Shown piece by piece: positions 32,016 to 41,095 of a stretch of DNA of 64,000 bases (position 1 is the stretch's first letter; the number at the start of each line of letters is the position of its first letter). The DNA comes from Rhodococcoides kyotonense (GTDB lineage: Bacteria > Actinomycetota > Actinomycetes > Mycobacteriales > Mycobacteriaceae). The stretch is taken from positions 1-64,000 of the forward strand of contig NZ_FZOW01000018.1 in NCBI RefSeq assembly GCF_900188125.1, given 5' to 3'. The position numbers and the translations under genes are program-made. The notes under the pieces are model-generated. The model was given only the letters and a program-made list of their open reading frames with translations. It made no database searches and was not told the origin of the DNA.

Positions 32016-33001
32016 ACGTTCCCGTGTGGGCATGGGCGGCATTCGCCGCCGTAGTGCTCATCATGCTCGCGATCGACCTTCTCGCCCACCGCGGCGCACA
32101 CATCATCGGGTTCAAGGAAGCAGCATGGTGGAGCGCAGTCTGGGTCGGTGTCGCTCTGATCTTCGGCGGCGTCGTCTTCGCCACTCTCGGTACCACCGCG
32201 GGCGTCGAGTACACCACGGCGTGGCTGCTCGAGAAGAGTCTGTCCGTCGACAACCTCTTCGTCTTCGCGCTGATCTTCGGCTACTTCAAGGTCCCGCGTG
32301 AGTACCAGCACCGGGTGCTGTTCTACGGCGTCATCGGCGCCCTGGTCTTCCGAGGCATCTTCCTCGCCGCCGGCGTGGCCATCGTCTCGAAGTTCACCGT
32401 CGTCCTGTTCGTCTTCGCCGCCATCCTGCTGTACAGCGCGTGGAAGTTGATGAAGGACGAGGAAGATTCCTACGACCCGAGCACCTCGCTCGCAGTTCGA
32501 CTGCTTCGCAAGGTCATTCCGGTCCGCGAAGAGTACGACGGCACCAAGTTCTTCGTCATGGAAGCCGGCAAGCGTGTCGCGACGCCGCTGTTGGCAGTCG
32601 TCGTCGCCATCGAGGCCGCAGACCTCGTGTTCGCCGTCGACAGTGTTCCGGCCGTCCTCGCGGTCAGCGACGACCCGTTCATCGTCTACTCGTCGAACGC
32701 GTTCGCGATCCTCGGACTGCGTGCTCTGTACTTCCTGCTGTCCGGCCTTCTCGACAAGTTCCACTACCTGTCGAAGGGCCTGGCGATCATCCTCGGCTTC
32801 ATCGGCGTCAAGCTGATTCTGCAGGCGAGCCACAAGGTGATCAGCACGTCGATTCCGGAGATTCCGTCGTTCGTGAGTCTCGTGGTGATCGTCACGGTGT
32901 TGGCAGGCTCGATCATCCTCAGTATCAAGCGTCCACCCAAGGAGGACGACGAGGAAGTCGAGACAGCAGCCGATCGTCCGAGTCTCACCAAGGACGAGTA
33001 A
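32012..33001 (+). CDS. TerC-family membrane protein
   Basis: Integral membrane protein of 329 residues with about nine hydrophobic segments. It shows the TerC core SLSVDNLFVFALIFGYFKVP and the second conserved acidic site AADLVFAVDSVPAVLAVSDDPFIVYSSNAFAILGLRALYFLL. TerC proteins export manganese or support metalation of secreted proteins; the original name came from tellurite resistance. The charged C-terminus is cytosolic. It overlaps the upstream 51-residue gene and is followed by a terminator at 33020. Confidence 0.9.
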   Translation: MNVPVWAWAAFAAVVLIMLAIDLLAHRGAHIIGFKEAAWWSAVWVGVALIFGGVVFATLGTTAGVEYTTAWLLEKSLSVDNLFVFALIFGYFKVPREYQHRVLFYGVIGALVFRGIFLAAGVAIVSKFTVVLFVFAAILLYSAWKLMKDEEDSYDPSTSLAVRLLRKVIPVREEYDGTKFFVMEAGKRVATPLLAVVVAIEAADLVFAVDSVPAVLAVSDDPFIVYSSNAFAILGLRALYFLLSGLLDKFHYLSKGLAIILGFIGVKLILQASHKVISTSIPEIPSFVSLVVIVTVLAGSIILSIKRPPKEDDEEVETAADRPSLTKDE

Positions 33002-33019
33002 CACCCTTATGCACCACAT

Positions 33020-33063
33020 CGACACGCCCGCAGCCTGCACCGGCTGCGGGCGTGTCGTGTTTC
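33020..33063. terminator. Terminator after terC
   Basis: Perfect 16-base arms (CGACACGCCCGCAGCC and complement) with a six-base loop, followed by TGTTTC. It separates terC from dps. Confidence 0.85.
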
Positions 33064-33093
33064 GCCGCCCAGTACCACGGGTAGTAGCTCTTC

Positions 33094-33642
33094 ATGACAA
33101 ATTCGAACTCGTACACCGTTCCCGGACTGAGCACCGACGACGGCGCTCGTGTCGCGACACTGCTGCAGGACCGTCTCAACGCCTTCAACGATCTGCACCT
33201 GACGCTGAAGCACATCCACTGGAATGTGGTCGGACCCAACTTCATCGCCGTGCACGAGATGCTGGACCCGCAGGTCGAGGCTGTACGAGGTTTCGCCGAC
33301 GAGGTCGCCGAGCGCATTGCGACGCTCGGATCCTCCGCATTGGGCACTCCGGGGACCATCGTCGATCAGCGCAAGTGGGACGACTACTCGATCGGCCGCG
33401 CATCGGCCATCGAGCATCTGGGGGCACTCGACCTCGTGTACGTCGGCGTCATCGAGGACACAAGGAAGGCGATCGAGGAGATCGGCAAGATCGACCCGAT
33501 CACCGAGGATTTGCTGATCGGTCAGAGCGGCCAGCTCGAATTGTTCCACTGGTTCGTCCGTGCGCACCTGGAGAATTCCGGCGGCCAGCTCTCGACGGGC
33601 GGCGCATCCAGCGAAACCGAGGCCGCGTCGAACGCAGGCTGA
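33094..33642 (+). CDS. dps: Dps-family DNA-binding ferritin-like protein
   Basis: Starvation-induced iron-storage protein of 182 residues. The ferroxidase ligands lie in LTLKHIHWNVVGPNFIAVHEMLDPQVEAV, with His and Asp/Glu at the expected spacing, and in the following FADEVAERIATLG helix. The C-terminal tail is Gly/Ser/Ala-rich. Dps oxidises ferrous iron with peroxide and can coat DNA. It stands alone, 92 bases after terC and behind that gene's terminator, so it probably has its own promoter. Confidence 0.9.
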   Translation: MTNSNSYTVPGLSTDDGARVATLLQDRLNAFNDLHLTLKHIHWNVVGPNFIAVHEMLDPQVEAVRGFADEVAERIATLGSSALGTPGTIVDQRKWDDYSIGRASAIEHLGALDLVYVGVIEDTRKAIEEIGKIDPITEDLLIGQSGQLELFHWFVRAHLENSGGQLSTGGASSETEAASNAG

Positions 33643-33739
33643 TCGGCCGAACTTCGCGGTTCGAGTTTGAGTCGGATCCGTCCGGGTACCCCACCAGAGG
33701 CCGCTCGGGGCGGCCCACAATCGAAAAGAGGGAACCACA

Positions 33740-33895
33740 GTGATCGTCCTAGGAATCATCCTCGCACTCATCGGCTTCTTGGCGTCGATCCAGATTCTCT
33801 GGATCATCGGAATCGTGCTGATAGTCGTCGGCGCGGTCCTTACATTGCTGGGGTCTGCAGGTCGCGCTGTCGGTGGCAGAAAGACCTGGTATTGA
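33740..33895 (+). CDS. Small DUF6131-type membrane protein
   Basis: Protein of 51 residues with two adjacent hydrophobic stretches (IVLGIILALIGFLASIQILW and IIGIVLIVVGAVLTLLG) and a short basic tail GRAVGGRKTWY. The pattern matches small actinobacterial membrane proteins (DUF6131). The GTG start has GAGGGA upstream. Function is unknown. A strong terminator follows at 33913. Confidence 0.78.
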   Translation: MIVLGIILALIGFLASIQILWIIGIVLIVVGAVLTLLGSAGRAVGGRKTWY

Positions 33896-33912
33896 CCTTC
33901 GGACACAACAAG

Positions 33913-33946
33913 ACGGCCCCGGCGCTCAGCGCCGGGGCCGTTTTTG
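33913..33946 (+). terminator. Rho-independent terminator
   Basis: Perfect 14-base arms (ACGGCCCCGGCGCT and complement) with a one-base centre, followed by TTTTTG. It lies between the small membrane protein gene and the convergent SRPBCC gene. Confidence 0.92.
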
Positions 33947-33958
33947 TTTCTCGGGATG

Positions 33959-34393
33959 TCACAGCCCTTCGAGTACCTCGGTCATCGTCGGAACGACCTC
34001 GTTGCCGACCCTCTCGAACGCAAGCTTGGCCAGCGGATCGGCGAGCTTGGCGACTCCGTTGAACGTGATGTCGGCAACGTACGTGATCTCGGTCGAATCG
34101 GAGCCCGACGCGGTGAACGACAGATCGTCGACGGACTTCGCAGTCTTGTTGGTCCCCTCGAACACCACCCGATGCGGACTGTCCTCGACCATCCGGTAGG
34201 TCAATTCCGTGCCGATTCCGAACAGTTTCGACTCGTTGTGCCACTCGGTTCCGACGCCGATGTCTCCCGGCGTCGACTTCACGCACTTCTGTGTCCCGGG
34301 GTCCCACTTCTCGGCATGCTCGAAGTCCCGGAGGTACGAGACCACGACGTCGATGGGCTTGCGGACGACGAACGTCCGTCGAACCTGAACCAT
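33959..34393 (-). CDS. SRPBCC-family protein
   Basis: START-like (polyketide cyclase/dehydratase superfamily) protein of 144 residues. It starts MVQVRRTFVVRKPIDVVVSYLRDFEHAEKWDPGTQ, the usual N-terminal strand-helix of SRPBCC folds. These proteins bind hydrophobic ligands; the ligand here is unknown. It lies on the same strand as the LLM oxidoreductase but 56 bases downstream, so co-transcription is possible. Confidence 0.82.
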   Translation of the reverse strand: MVQVRRTFVVRKPIDVVVSYLRDFEHAEKWDPGTQKCVKSTPGDIGVGTEWHNESKLFGIGTELTYRMVEDSPHRVVFEGTNKTAKSVDDLSFTASGSDSTEITYVADITFNGVAKLADPLAKLAFERVGNEVVPTMTEVLEGL

Positions 34394-34449
34394 GGTGTGC
34401 CTTTCGCAGAAAGTATCGGTTTCGGGCGACTACCCGCTGCGACAGGGCC

Positions 34450-35472
34450 TCACACCGACGCGCTCGACCACCCGAGAGCCGGGCCGAGCTTCTGGGCCAT
34501 ATCGGTCAGAATCTGCTCGTAATCCTCGTGCTCGAAGCTGAACGGGAGTGCGAACGCCACTTCGTCCACCTCTCGAAACGCCTTGTTGGTGTACAGCTTT
34601 TCGGCGATCTCGTCGGACGTGCCGACGATGTCGGGCGCGAACATCATCCGGGCGGGTCCCTGCGGCTCTAGTGTGCGGTCGAATCGGCTCTGCGCGTAGT
34701 TCCGATACTTCTCGATCTGCGTGGACGACGCCGAATCCGTCGGGACGACAACGAGACCCTGCGACACGCGGGCATTCTCCCCGTCGGGATGCGCGTCGCG
34801 AAACCGCCTGATGTGGGAGAGCTGGATATCGTCGAAGTCCGTGGATTCCTCGGCCTTCACGACGCTGCTGACGAGGAGGTTCATCCTGGCCTCACCCGCC
34901 CATGCCGCGGACCTCAGACTTGCTCCGCCGTACCACATTCGACTGCGAAGTCCGGCGGAATGCGGCTGCACTCGATCCGAGAACTGTTCGATCCCGACGG
35001 TGCCACTCCAGTCCGACACCGGCTGTCCTTCCACAGCCCGCAGGAGCCGGTTCACCCGTTCGTATCCGAAATCCTCGACGTCGGCGGTATCCGGGTACAA
35101 CGCGGTCTTGACCCGCTCGTACTGCATGGGGATCCCGACACTGACACCGGGATTGACGCGTCCACCGGACAGCACGTCGACGGTCGCAAGGTCCTCCGCG
35201 AGGCGAATGGGGTTCTCCCATCCGAGAGGCGTCACCGCGGTACCGAGATCGATCCGACGAGTGCGCTGCGACGCGGCCGCCATCACGGCGATCGGCGACG
35301 AGATGCCGAACTGCAGGTGACGATGCCGAAGCCATGCACTGTCGAACCCGAGGCGCTCCCCCAGTTCGATGATTCCCAGCGTCGACTCGTGGCCGCGACC
35401 TGGATCCTGCTCGTCGAACAGTCCGATCGTCAGGAATCCCAACTTGCGCAGCGGTGCCGAGCGTTCGGGCAT
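34450..35472 (-). CDS. LLM-class flavin-dependent oxidoreductase
   Basis: Luciferase-like monooxygenase-fold protein of 340 residues. The N-terminus KLGFLTIGLFDEQDPGRGHESTLGIIELGERLGFDSAWLRHRH is typical, as are RRIDLGTAVTPLGWENPIRLAEDLATVDVLSGGRVNPGVSVG and the later DIVGTSDEIAEKL. It uses FMN or F420; the short form cannot be assigned. The substrate is unknown. It is divergent from the class III aminotransferase. Confidence 0.84.
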   Translation of the reverse strand: MPERSAPLRKLGFLTIGLFDEQDPGRGHESTLGIIELGERLGFDSAWLRHRHLQFGISSPIAVMAAASQRTRRIDLGTAVTPLGWENPIRLAEDLATVDVLSGGRVNPGVSVGIPMQYERVKTALYPDTADVEDFGYERVNRLLRAVEGQPVSDWSGTVGIEQFSDRVQPHSAGLRSRMWYGGASLRSAAWAGEARMNLLVSSVVKAEESTDFDDIQLSHIRRFRDAHPDGENARVSQGLVVVPTDSASSTQIEKYRNYAQSRFDRTLEPQGPARMMFAPDIVGTSDEIAEKLYTNKAFREVDEVAFALPFSFEHEDYEQILTDMAQKLGPALGWSSASV

Positions 35473-35594
35473 GGTGCCTCCGTGTCAGGTCGAGCTGTTG
35501 TCTACGTGGACATGCTATTTGATCGGCCGACGCCCCATCTGTCGGCCACGGGACTACCATGGCGTCGACGAGCCGACGAAGGACGTGAGCGAAA

Positions 35595-36998
35595 ATGACT
35601 CTCGACGACCTCACCGCTTCCGATTCGCATTCTCGCGACCTCGGTCTCGACGCTGCGGCACGGGATCACCTGTGGATGCACTTCACCCGCATGGGGTCGT
35701 TCCAGGACAGGGACGTACCCGTCATCACCCGCGGTGAAGGCCACTACATCTACGACTCCCGCGGACGGAAGATTCTCGACGGCTTGTCCGCCTTGTTCGT
35801 CGTGCAAGCCGGTCACGGCAGACGTGAACTCGCAGAGGTCGCCGCGGCGCAGGCCACCCAGCTCGCGTATTTTCCTGTCTGGGGTTACGCGACTCCTCCT
35901 GCGATCGAACTCGCGGAGCGGTTGGCGAGTTACACGCCCGGCGACCTGAACCGCGTCTTCTTCACCACAGGTGGCGGAGAAGCCGTCGAGAGCGCCTGGA
36001 AAGTCGCGAAGCAGCATTTCAAGCTCATCGGAAAGCCGTTGAAGCACAAGTTGATCAGCCGGGCGACGGCCTATCACGGAACGACGCACGGAGCACTCGC
36101 CATCACAGGTGTCCCCGCGATGAAGCAGGCATTCGAACCACTCGCGCCGGGCGGATTCCGTGCGGCGAACACCAACTTCTTTCGGGCAGAAGCGCATTCG
36201 GACGATCGTGAAGCCCACGCACTCTGGGCAGCCGACCGCATCGAGGAGGCAATTCTGTTCGAGGGACCGGACACCGTCGCCGCCGTGTTCGTCGAGCCGG
36301 TCCAGAACTCCGGCGGTTGCCTGACGGCGCCGGCGTCGTACTTCCGTCGTGTTCGAGAGATCTGCGACAAGTACGACGTCTTCATGGTCTCGGACGAGGT
36401 GATCTGCGCGTTCGGTAGACACGGAACCATGTTCGCGTGCAGCAAGTTCGGCTACACACCCGACATCATCACGTGCGCAAAAGGCATGTCCTCCGGTTAC
36501 AGCCCCATCGGCGCGATGATCGCGTCGGAACGCGTCGTAGAACCCTTCCTGGCCGACACCACGACCGCGTTCACGCACGGCTACACGTTCGGCGGGCATC
36601 CTGTGTCGGCTGCCGTCTCCCTTGCGAATCTGGACATCTTCGAACGCGAGAAGCTGAACCAGCATGTTCTCGACAACGAACGCGCTTTCGAGACCACGTT
36701 ACGCACATTGCTCGACCTCCCTGTCGTCGGCGACGTGCGAGGCGACGGTTACTTCTGGGCCATCGAACTCGTCTCCGACAAGGCCACCGAGAGACGACTC
36801 GACGCGGCGCAGCGAGAACGTATCGTCAAGCAGTTCCTCCCGTCGGCGCTGTTCGACGCCGGGCTGTACTGCCGACCCGACGACCGCGGTGACGCCGTCG
36901 TGCAACTGGCGCCACCGCTGACGTGCGGGCAATCCGAGTTCGACGAGATGGAGCAGATTCTGCGCGAGGTACTGACGCAGGCCGAGCACTTGCTCTGA
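35595..36998 (+). CDS. Class III aminotransferase
   Basis: PLP-dependent omega-type aminotransferase of 467 residues. K296 in TCAKGMSSGYSPIGAM forms the Schiff base. TGGGEAVESAWKVAKQ binds the phosphate, and SDEVICAFGR carries the cofactor-stacking Asp. Similar actinobacterial enzymes (for example M. tuberculosis Rv3329) are annotated only generally; beta-alanine, putrescine or other amines are possible amino donors. It stands alone, with the Gfo/Idh/MocA gene convergent 13 bases away. Confidence 0.86.
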   Translation: MTLDDLTASDSHSRDLGLDAAARDHLWMHFTRMGSFQDRDVPVITRGEGHYIYDSRGRKILDGLSALFVVQAGHGRRELAEVAAAQATQLAYFPVWGYATPPAIELAERLASYTPGDLNRVFFTTGGGEAVESAWKVAKQHFKLIGKPLKHKLISRATAYHGTTHGALAITGVPAMKQAFEPLAPGGFRAANTNFFRAEAHSDDREAHALWAADRIEEAILFEGPDTVAAVFVEPVQNSGGCLTAPASYFRRVREICDKYDVFMVSDEVICAFGRHGTMFACSKFGYTPDIITCAKGMSSGYSPIGAMIASERVVEPFLADTTTAFTHGYTFGGHPVSAAVSLANLDIFEREKLNQHVLDNERAFETTLRTLLDLPVVGDVRGDGYFWAIELVSDKATERRLDAAQRERIVKQFLPSALFDAGLYCRPDDRGDAVVQLAPPLTCGQSEFDEMEQILREVLTQAEHLL

Positions 36999-37011
36999 CT
37001 GTCGATTCGAT

Positions 37012-38043
37012 TCAGGGAGTGGGGATGTCGATGACCTTCCCGGTCTCGGCTGCGCGTCGAGCGACATCGAGAACTTCCAGCGTGTGAATGACCTCCGACG
37101 CAGGAACCGGCTGAGGGCCTTCACCACGCACCGCCGCAGCGAACGCACTGTAGTAATCCTGGTAGCTACCCTGCGCGGACGGCACCTTGCGCGCGCCGGC
37201 ATCGGTATACAGCGTGCCCCAACGGTCTTCGAGTTCGTATCCCCATTCGGCCGGGTCATCGGCAGGCCGCCGGCCGGCGAAGATCGACTGAGCCTGCACG
37301 TCGGTGCCGTCGGAGTAGTAGCTGCCGTCGGTGCCGTACACCCGTAGCTGCCGTGCCTGGAAGTGGTTGACCTTGGTCGCGGACACCGTCGAGTGAACCC
37401 CTCCGACGTGATCGATGTCGACGACGAAGGCGCTGTCAGTGAGCTGGTCACCTTCGCCGGCCCAGTCCATCCGGGCGTAGACCGACGTCGCCCTACCGAA
37501 CAGCCACAGCACCTGGTCGACGAGATGCGCGCCGAGATCACGCAGCAGTCCGCCTGTCGGTCCGAGTTCCAGCGTCTGCGGCTCGTCCAGATCGAACCTC
37601 GACTCGATACGCCAGATACGGCCCAGTTCACCGCTGTCGATCACTCCGCGCAAGGTCCTGATGTCGGCATCCCATCGGCGGTTCTGGAAGACACTGAGCA
37701 GTAGTCCTGCATCCTCGGCCGCCTTCACGAGATCCAGTCCGCCCTGAGGGTCCGGCGCGAAAGGCTTGTCGGCAACGACGTGAACTCCGCGCGAGAGAGC
37801 CTCGAGAACCAACTCTCGTCGTGTCTCGGGCGGCGTCGTGATGGTGACCGCATCGACCCCGGCGTCGATGAGCTCACCGAGGCTGGCATAGACGGGCGTG
37901 CCGGGGGCATCGCTCTCGACTTGGGCGGCGCGCTCGGGCGATCGCGTCACGATGCCGACGAGTTCCACTCCCTCCGCCGCTTGGACGAACGGCACATGGA
38001 AGTACCGGCCACCGACCCCATATCCGACAACTCCGATGCGCAC
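37012..38043 (-). CDS. Gfo/Idh/MocA-family oxidoreductase
   Basis: NAD(P)-dependent sugar or cyclitol dehydrogenase of 343 residues. The Rossmann motif is GVVGYGVGGRYFH. The conserved catalytic segment ADKPFAPDPQGG (EKP-like) and the GGLLRDLGAHLVDQ motif are present. The start is GTG at 38043, directly after AGGAGG. The upstream region is unusually AT-rich and holds a TTAAtttgTTAA dyad, a possible repressor site. The substrate is unknown. Confidence 0.85.
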   Translation of the reverse strand: MRIGVVGYGVGGRYFHVPFVQAAEGVELVGIVTRSPERAAQVESDAPGTPVYASLGELIDAGVDAVTITTPPETRRELVLEALSRGVHVVADKPFAPDPQGGLDLVKAAEDAGLLLSVFQNRRWDADIRTLRGVIDSGELGRIWRIESRFDLDEPQTLELGPTGGLLRDLGAHLVDQVLWLFGRATSVYARMDWAGEGDQLTDSAFVVDIDHVGGVHSTVSATKVNHFQARQLRVYGTDGSYYSDGTDVQAQSIFAGRRPADDPAEWGYELEDRWGTLYTDAGARKVPSAQGSYQDYYSAFAAAVRGEGPQPVPASEVIHTLEVLDVARRAAETGKVIDIPTP

Positions 38044-38066
38044 GATGCCTCCTGGATCCAATGGCG

Positions 38067-38078
38067 TTAATTTGTTAA
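38067..38078. promoter_or_regulatory. AT-rich dyad upstream of Gfo/Idh/MocA gene
   Basis: TTAATTTGTTAA lies 24 bases upstream of the GTG start, in an AT-rich patch (38065-38100) that contrasts with the surrounding GC-rich sequence. It may be part of the promoter or a repressor site. Confidence 0.35.
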
Positions 38079-38108
38079 GACAACAGAACACATTACAGAA
38101 GCAAAGGG

Positions 38109-38873
38109 CTATCGCAAGGCATATCCGCCGTCCGGATACAGGGTCGATCCAGTGGTGTACGTATTCGTGAACAGATAGAAGACGGCGCGGGCGATCTCGT
38201 CTTCGGTTCCCACCCGCCCCAACGTCGTCGCCCGTGCGTACTGCGTGAATGCGGACTCGCGAACCTCCTGCGCCCGCTCACTCCACAAGTGGCCGTCGAT
38301 CGTTCCCGGCGCGACGGTGTTGACGCGAATCGGTGCCAGCTCGACGGCCATCCCGCGGCCGAGCCCCTCGACGGCTGCGTTTGCAGCCACGTACGCAGGA
38401 GCAGCCCCTGGCGGCCGCACGCTTGCAGCTCCTGACATCAGCACGATCGACGCGTCATCGGCCAGAACGTCGAGCGCTGCCTTGACCACCCGATACTGGC
38501 CCCAGAACTTCGACTCGAAAGGAGACTGTGCGTCCGCCTCCGACAAGTCTCGGATCGGGCCGGTGACATACGTTGCTGCGGTGGTGAACAGCGCGTCGAC
38601 CGTGTCGATTCCGGAGAAGAACTCGGTCACCGATGCCGACGACGATGTGTCGACGGTCCGCCAGGCCGCACTCTCACCGAGTTGGGCACATGCATCGGTC
38701 AATGTGATCTCGGTACGCCCACCCAGAACTACGGATGCACCTGCCGCGGTCACGAGCTCCGCGACGCGGTAACCGATCCCCGTTCCGCCACCGATCAGAA
38801 CGACGGTTTTGCCCGACAATTCGCCAGCCGAAATCTTATTCGTATTACTTGCCACGAGTATCGACGGTAGCAT
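38109..38873 (-). CDS. Divergent SDR-family protein with YxxxN
   Basis: Short-chain dehydrogenase/reductase fold of 254 residues. The nucleotide motif GGGTGIGY (28-35) and the S147 of the active site are present. The catalytic Y161 is followed by N165, where almost all SDRs have lysine (YxxxK), and the NNAG motif is replaced by TTAATY. The C-terminal GRVGTEDEIARAVFYLFTN...GSTLYPDGGYALR is typical. The protein may be catalytically altered or use another proton relay. The start could be internal (GTG near residue 7). Confidence 0.78.
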   Translation of the reverse strand: MLPSILVASNTNKISAGELSGKTVVLIGGGTGIGYRVAELVTAAGASVVLGGRTEITLTDACAQLGESAAWRTVDTSSSASVTEFFSGIDTVDALFTTAATYVTGPIRDLSEADAQSPFESKFWGQYRVVKAALDVLADDASIVLMSGAASVRPPGAAPAYVAANAAVEGLGRGMAVELAPIRVNTVAPGTIDGHLWSERAQEVRESAFTQYARATTLGRVGTEDEIARAVFYLFTNTYTTGSTLYPDGGYALR

Positions 38874-39057
38874 GACCGACGTCGAAATTTACTCTGCTGC
38901 AGTCAATCTCGCACTTCTAGCACATCCGTCGCAACCTTCGTAGTATTGCGATCGCCGTGATCCGAACTACGACGGTTCATCACGGCAAACCCGGCTCGAA
39001 GTCGGGTTGTCTGTGCTTGAATCGGACGTCGGTACGAAATCCTAGGGGCGGATCTAC

Positions 39058-39642
39058 GTGACTGTTGCAGTGAAATCGTCGGAAGAGCATTACGCGTGGG
39101 GAATTGCTTTGATGTCGTCGCTGGCGGTGACCGGCATCGTGCAGAAGGTCATTGCCCTGGCAACCTTGGCCATGGCGGTCATCGTCACACTGGAAATGGC
39201 ATTCGGTTACGGGGCAACCACACCGATCCCGTCGGGTGTGCAGTGGGCGTCGATGATCGCCGCATACATCATGGGCGCATTCTGGATGTTCGGTCCGTGG
39301 CCGACGTTGAAGCAAGCATTCGCGTTCGTCATGATCGCCGACATCGCCATTTTCTCGGCCACCCTCGTCGCCGACTTCCCTCCCGAGATCACGCTCGGCA
39401 AGACCGCGTTCCTCATCGAACTCGGCATGTTCGTCGGTTTCTTCTTCGAGCGCTGGATGCTCGCAGCTCATATCGTGTTCTGCATCCTCGCCACGACGTT
39501 CATCGCCGTGTATGTCGTGCTGTTCGAAGGCGTGGCGATCCTCATGTCGATCGTCGTGTGGTCGCCCGTCGTGGTGTCGATCGGCGGGTTCGTGCTTCTG
39601 CTCCACTTCGCGGCGCGATCCATGCGACTCGAATTCGAATAG
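39058..39642 (+). CDS. Orphan integral membrane protein
   Basis: Membrane protein of 194 residues with about five to six hydrophobic segments and a short N-terminus (VTVAVKSSEEHYAWG). It starts with GTG; a purine-rich AGGGG lies upstream. It resembles no family I can name with confidence; its size and layout recall the membrane-sensor N-terminal halves of some actinobacterial signalling proteins, but no output domain follows. It ends one base before the convergent sirtuin gene. The upstream 184 bases (38874-39057) hold no other gene. Confidence 0.65.
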   Translation: MTVAVKSSEEHYAWGIALMSSLAVTGIVQKVIALATLAMAVIVTLEMAFGYGATTPIPSGVQWASMIAAYIMGAFWMFGPWPTLKQAFAFVMIADIAIFSATLVADFPPEITLGKTAFLIELGMFVGFFFERWMLAAHIVFCILATTFIAVYVVLFEGVAILMSIVVWSPVVVSIGGFVLLLHFAARSMRLEFE

Positions 39643-39643
39643 G

Positions 39644-40396
39644 TCAGAGCCGACCGACCAACGCCGGCAGACCTGCGGCCGCCGTCGTCCGCCAACGGAC
39701 ATCCGCCATATCGGAGATCTCCGTTTCCACCGGATTGATCTCGACGACCTTCGCGCCGGTGCTGCGGGCCATCGCCGGCAGGCCCGCGAACGGAAACACG
39801 ACACCGGACGTACCGACCACCAGCACGAGGTCCGCATGCTCGACGGCGTCGACCGATGCTCGCCACTGATCCTCCGGTAACGGTTCGCCGAACCACACCG
39901 CGCCCGGACGCATGGGGCCACCGCACTCGGGACACGACGGCGGCGGTACACGATCCGTCTCGTCGTCCATGGGTTCGATGTCGGGTTGCGAATGAACCCC
40001 ACACTCCGAACATCGTGGATCGAACAAACTGCCGTGCACATGCGCGACGACCGACGAGCCCGCTCGCTCGTGCAGGTCGTCGACGTTCTGCGTGGCAATG
40101 TCGAGGTGCGTGCGCTTCTGCCATTCGGCGAGCGCGTAGTGACCCGCATTCGGTTCGGAGCGCCTCACCAACTCGGCGCGCCACTGGTACCAGCCCCACA
40201 CCAGATCCATGTCCCGGGCCCAACCGTCGGGACTTGCGAGATCCGCCGGGTCGAAGGTGGACCACAGGCCGGTCTGGGCGTCACGAAATGTCGGTATGCC
40301 CGACTCCGCAGACATACCGGCACCGGTGAGAACCGTGATCCGGGAGGCCGAGCGGGCGAGTTCGACTACTGCGTCCGGTACTTCGACGTCGACCAT
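39644..40396 (-). CDS. Sir2-family NAD-dependent deacylase
   Basis: Sirtuin of 250 residues. It has the NAD motif GAGMSAESGIPTFRD, the QNVDDLHERAG motif, the catalytic HVHGS histidine and a zinc site formed by CSEC and CPEC pairs. The absence of the Tyr/Arg pair could not be checked exactly, so deacetylase versus desuccinylase activity is open. It removes acyl groups from protein lysines using NAD. The start MVDVEVPD was preferred over an upstream extension. Confidence 0.88.
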   Translation of the reverse strand: MVDVEVPDAVVELARSASRITVLTGAGMSAESGIPTFRDAQTGLWSTFDPADLASPDGWARDMDLVWGWYQWRAELVRRSEPNAGHYALAEWQKRTHLDIATQNVDDLHERAGSSVVAHVHGSLFDPRCSECGVHSQPDIEPMDDETDRVPPPSCPECGGPMRPGAVWFGEPLPEDQWRASVDAVEHADLVLVVGTSGVVFPFAGLPAMARSTGAKVVEINPVETEISDMADVRWRTTAAAGLPALVGRL

Positions 40397-40427
40397 GCCG
40401 GTAGTGTGCCACGGCACGCCGACAAGA

Positions 40428-41012
40428 TCAGCGCTGGAACCGTCGAGCCGCGCCCTCGAGGCGATCACGGTATTCGGACCAGTACTGCGCATCGTCCGAC
40501 GCCATGTTGTCGTTGCCGTGAGTGAGCCCTACAGACCCGTCGATCAACTCCCGGACGATGTCTGCGTGGCCGGCGTGCCGGTCCATGTCCGCAATGACGT
40601 GCACGATGATCCGATGCAACGTCACGTGCGCCCGATCCTCGGGCCAATGCGGAACGCGACCGGCAGCATCGAGCGGTAGCGTGGCGATGGTTGCATCCGA
40701 CTGCGCCCATATCTTCTTGTACAGGCCGACAACGTATTCGGTGGATTCGTCGGGAGTGGCCCACATGTCGGAGTTCAACTCTGCCGCGTCCTCTGCCCAC
40801 GGCACGCGTTCCTGGAACGGGCGGTCGAACGTCCAGGAGAAGTACCCCAGTTCGACGGCCGTGAGGTGCTTGACGAGTCCGAGGAGATTGGTTCCGGTCG
40901 AGGTCATCGGCCTCCGGATGTTGTACTCCGACAGTCCATCCAACTTCCAGAGAATTGCGTCGCGTCCGGCTTGGAGATAGCGCTGCAGGTCCGCCTTCAT
41001 CGAATCCGTCAT
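40428..41012 (-). CDS. DinB-superfamily (DUF664) protein
   Basis: Four-helix protein of 194 residues, DinB/DUF664 type. Recognisable parts are the N-terminal KADLQRYLQAGRDAILWKLDGLSEYNIRRP, the LLGLVKHLTAVELGYF metal-binding helix and the later HVIADMDRHAGHADIVRELIDG. Family members are metal-dependent thiol transferases or enzymes of unknown function. It lies 31 bases upstream of the sirtuin gene on the same strand. Confidence 0.82.
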   Translation of the reverse strand: MTDSMKADLQRYLQAGRDAILWKLDGLSEYNIRRPMTSTGTNLLGLVKHLTAVELGYFSWTFDRPFQERVPWAEDAAELNSDMWATPDESTEYVVGLYKKIWAQSDATIATLPLDAAGRVPHWPEDRAHVTLHRIIVHVIADMDRHAGHADIVRELIDGSVGLTHGNDNMASDDAQYWSEYRDRLEGAARRFQR

Positions 41013-41095
41013 GGCATCCACCCTCCCAGACACCACCGACACGTGCGCCGAAATCGGCGGCGGTCAGCCCGGTGGACCGACCGCCGCCGACTGCC

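Noticed and set aside
38874..39057. Small genes in the gap before the orphan membrane protein
   Set aside because: Only short frames without ribosome sites or composition bias were seen.
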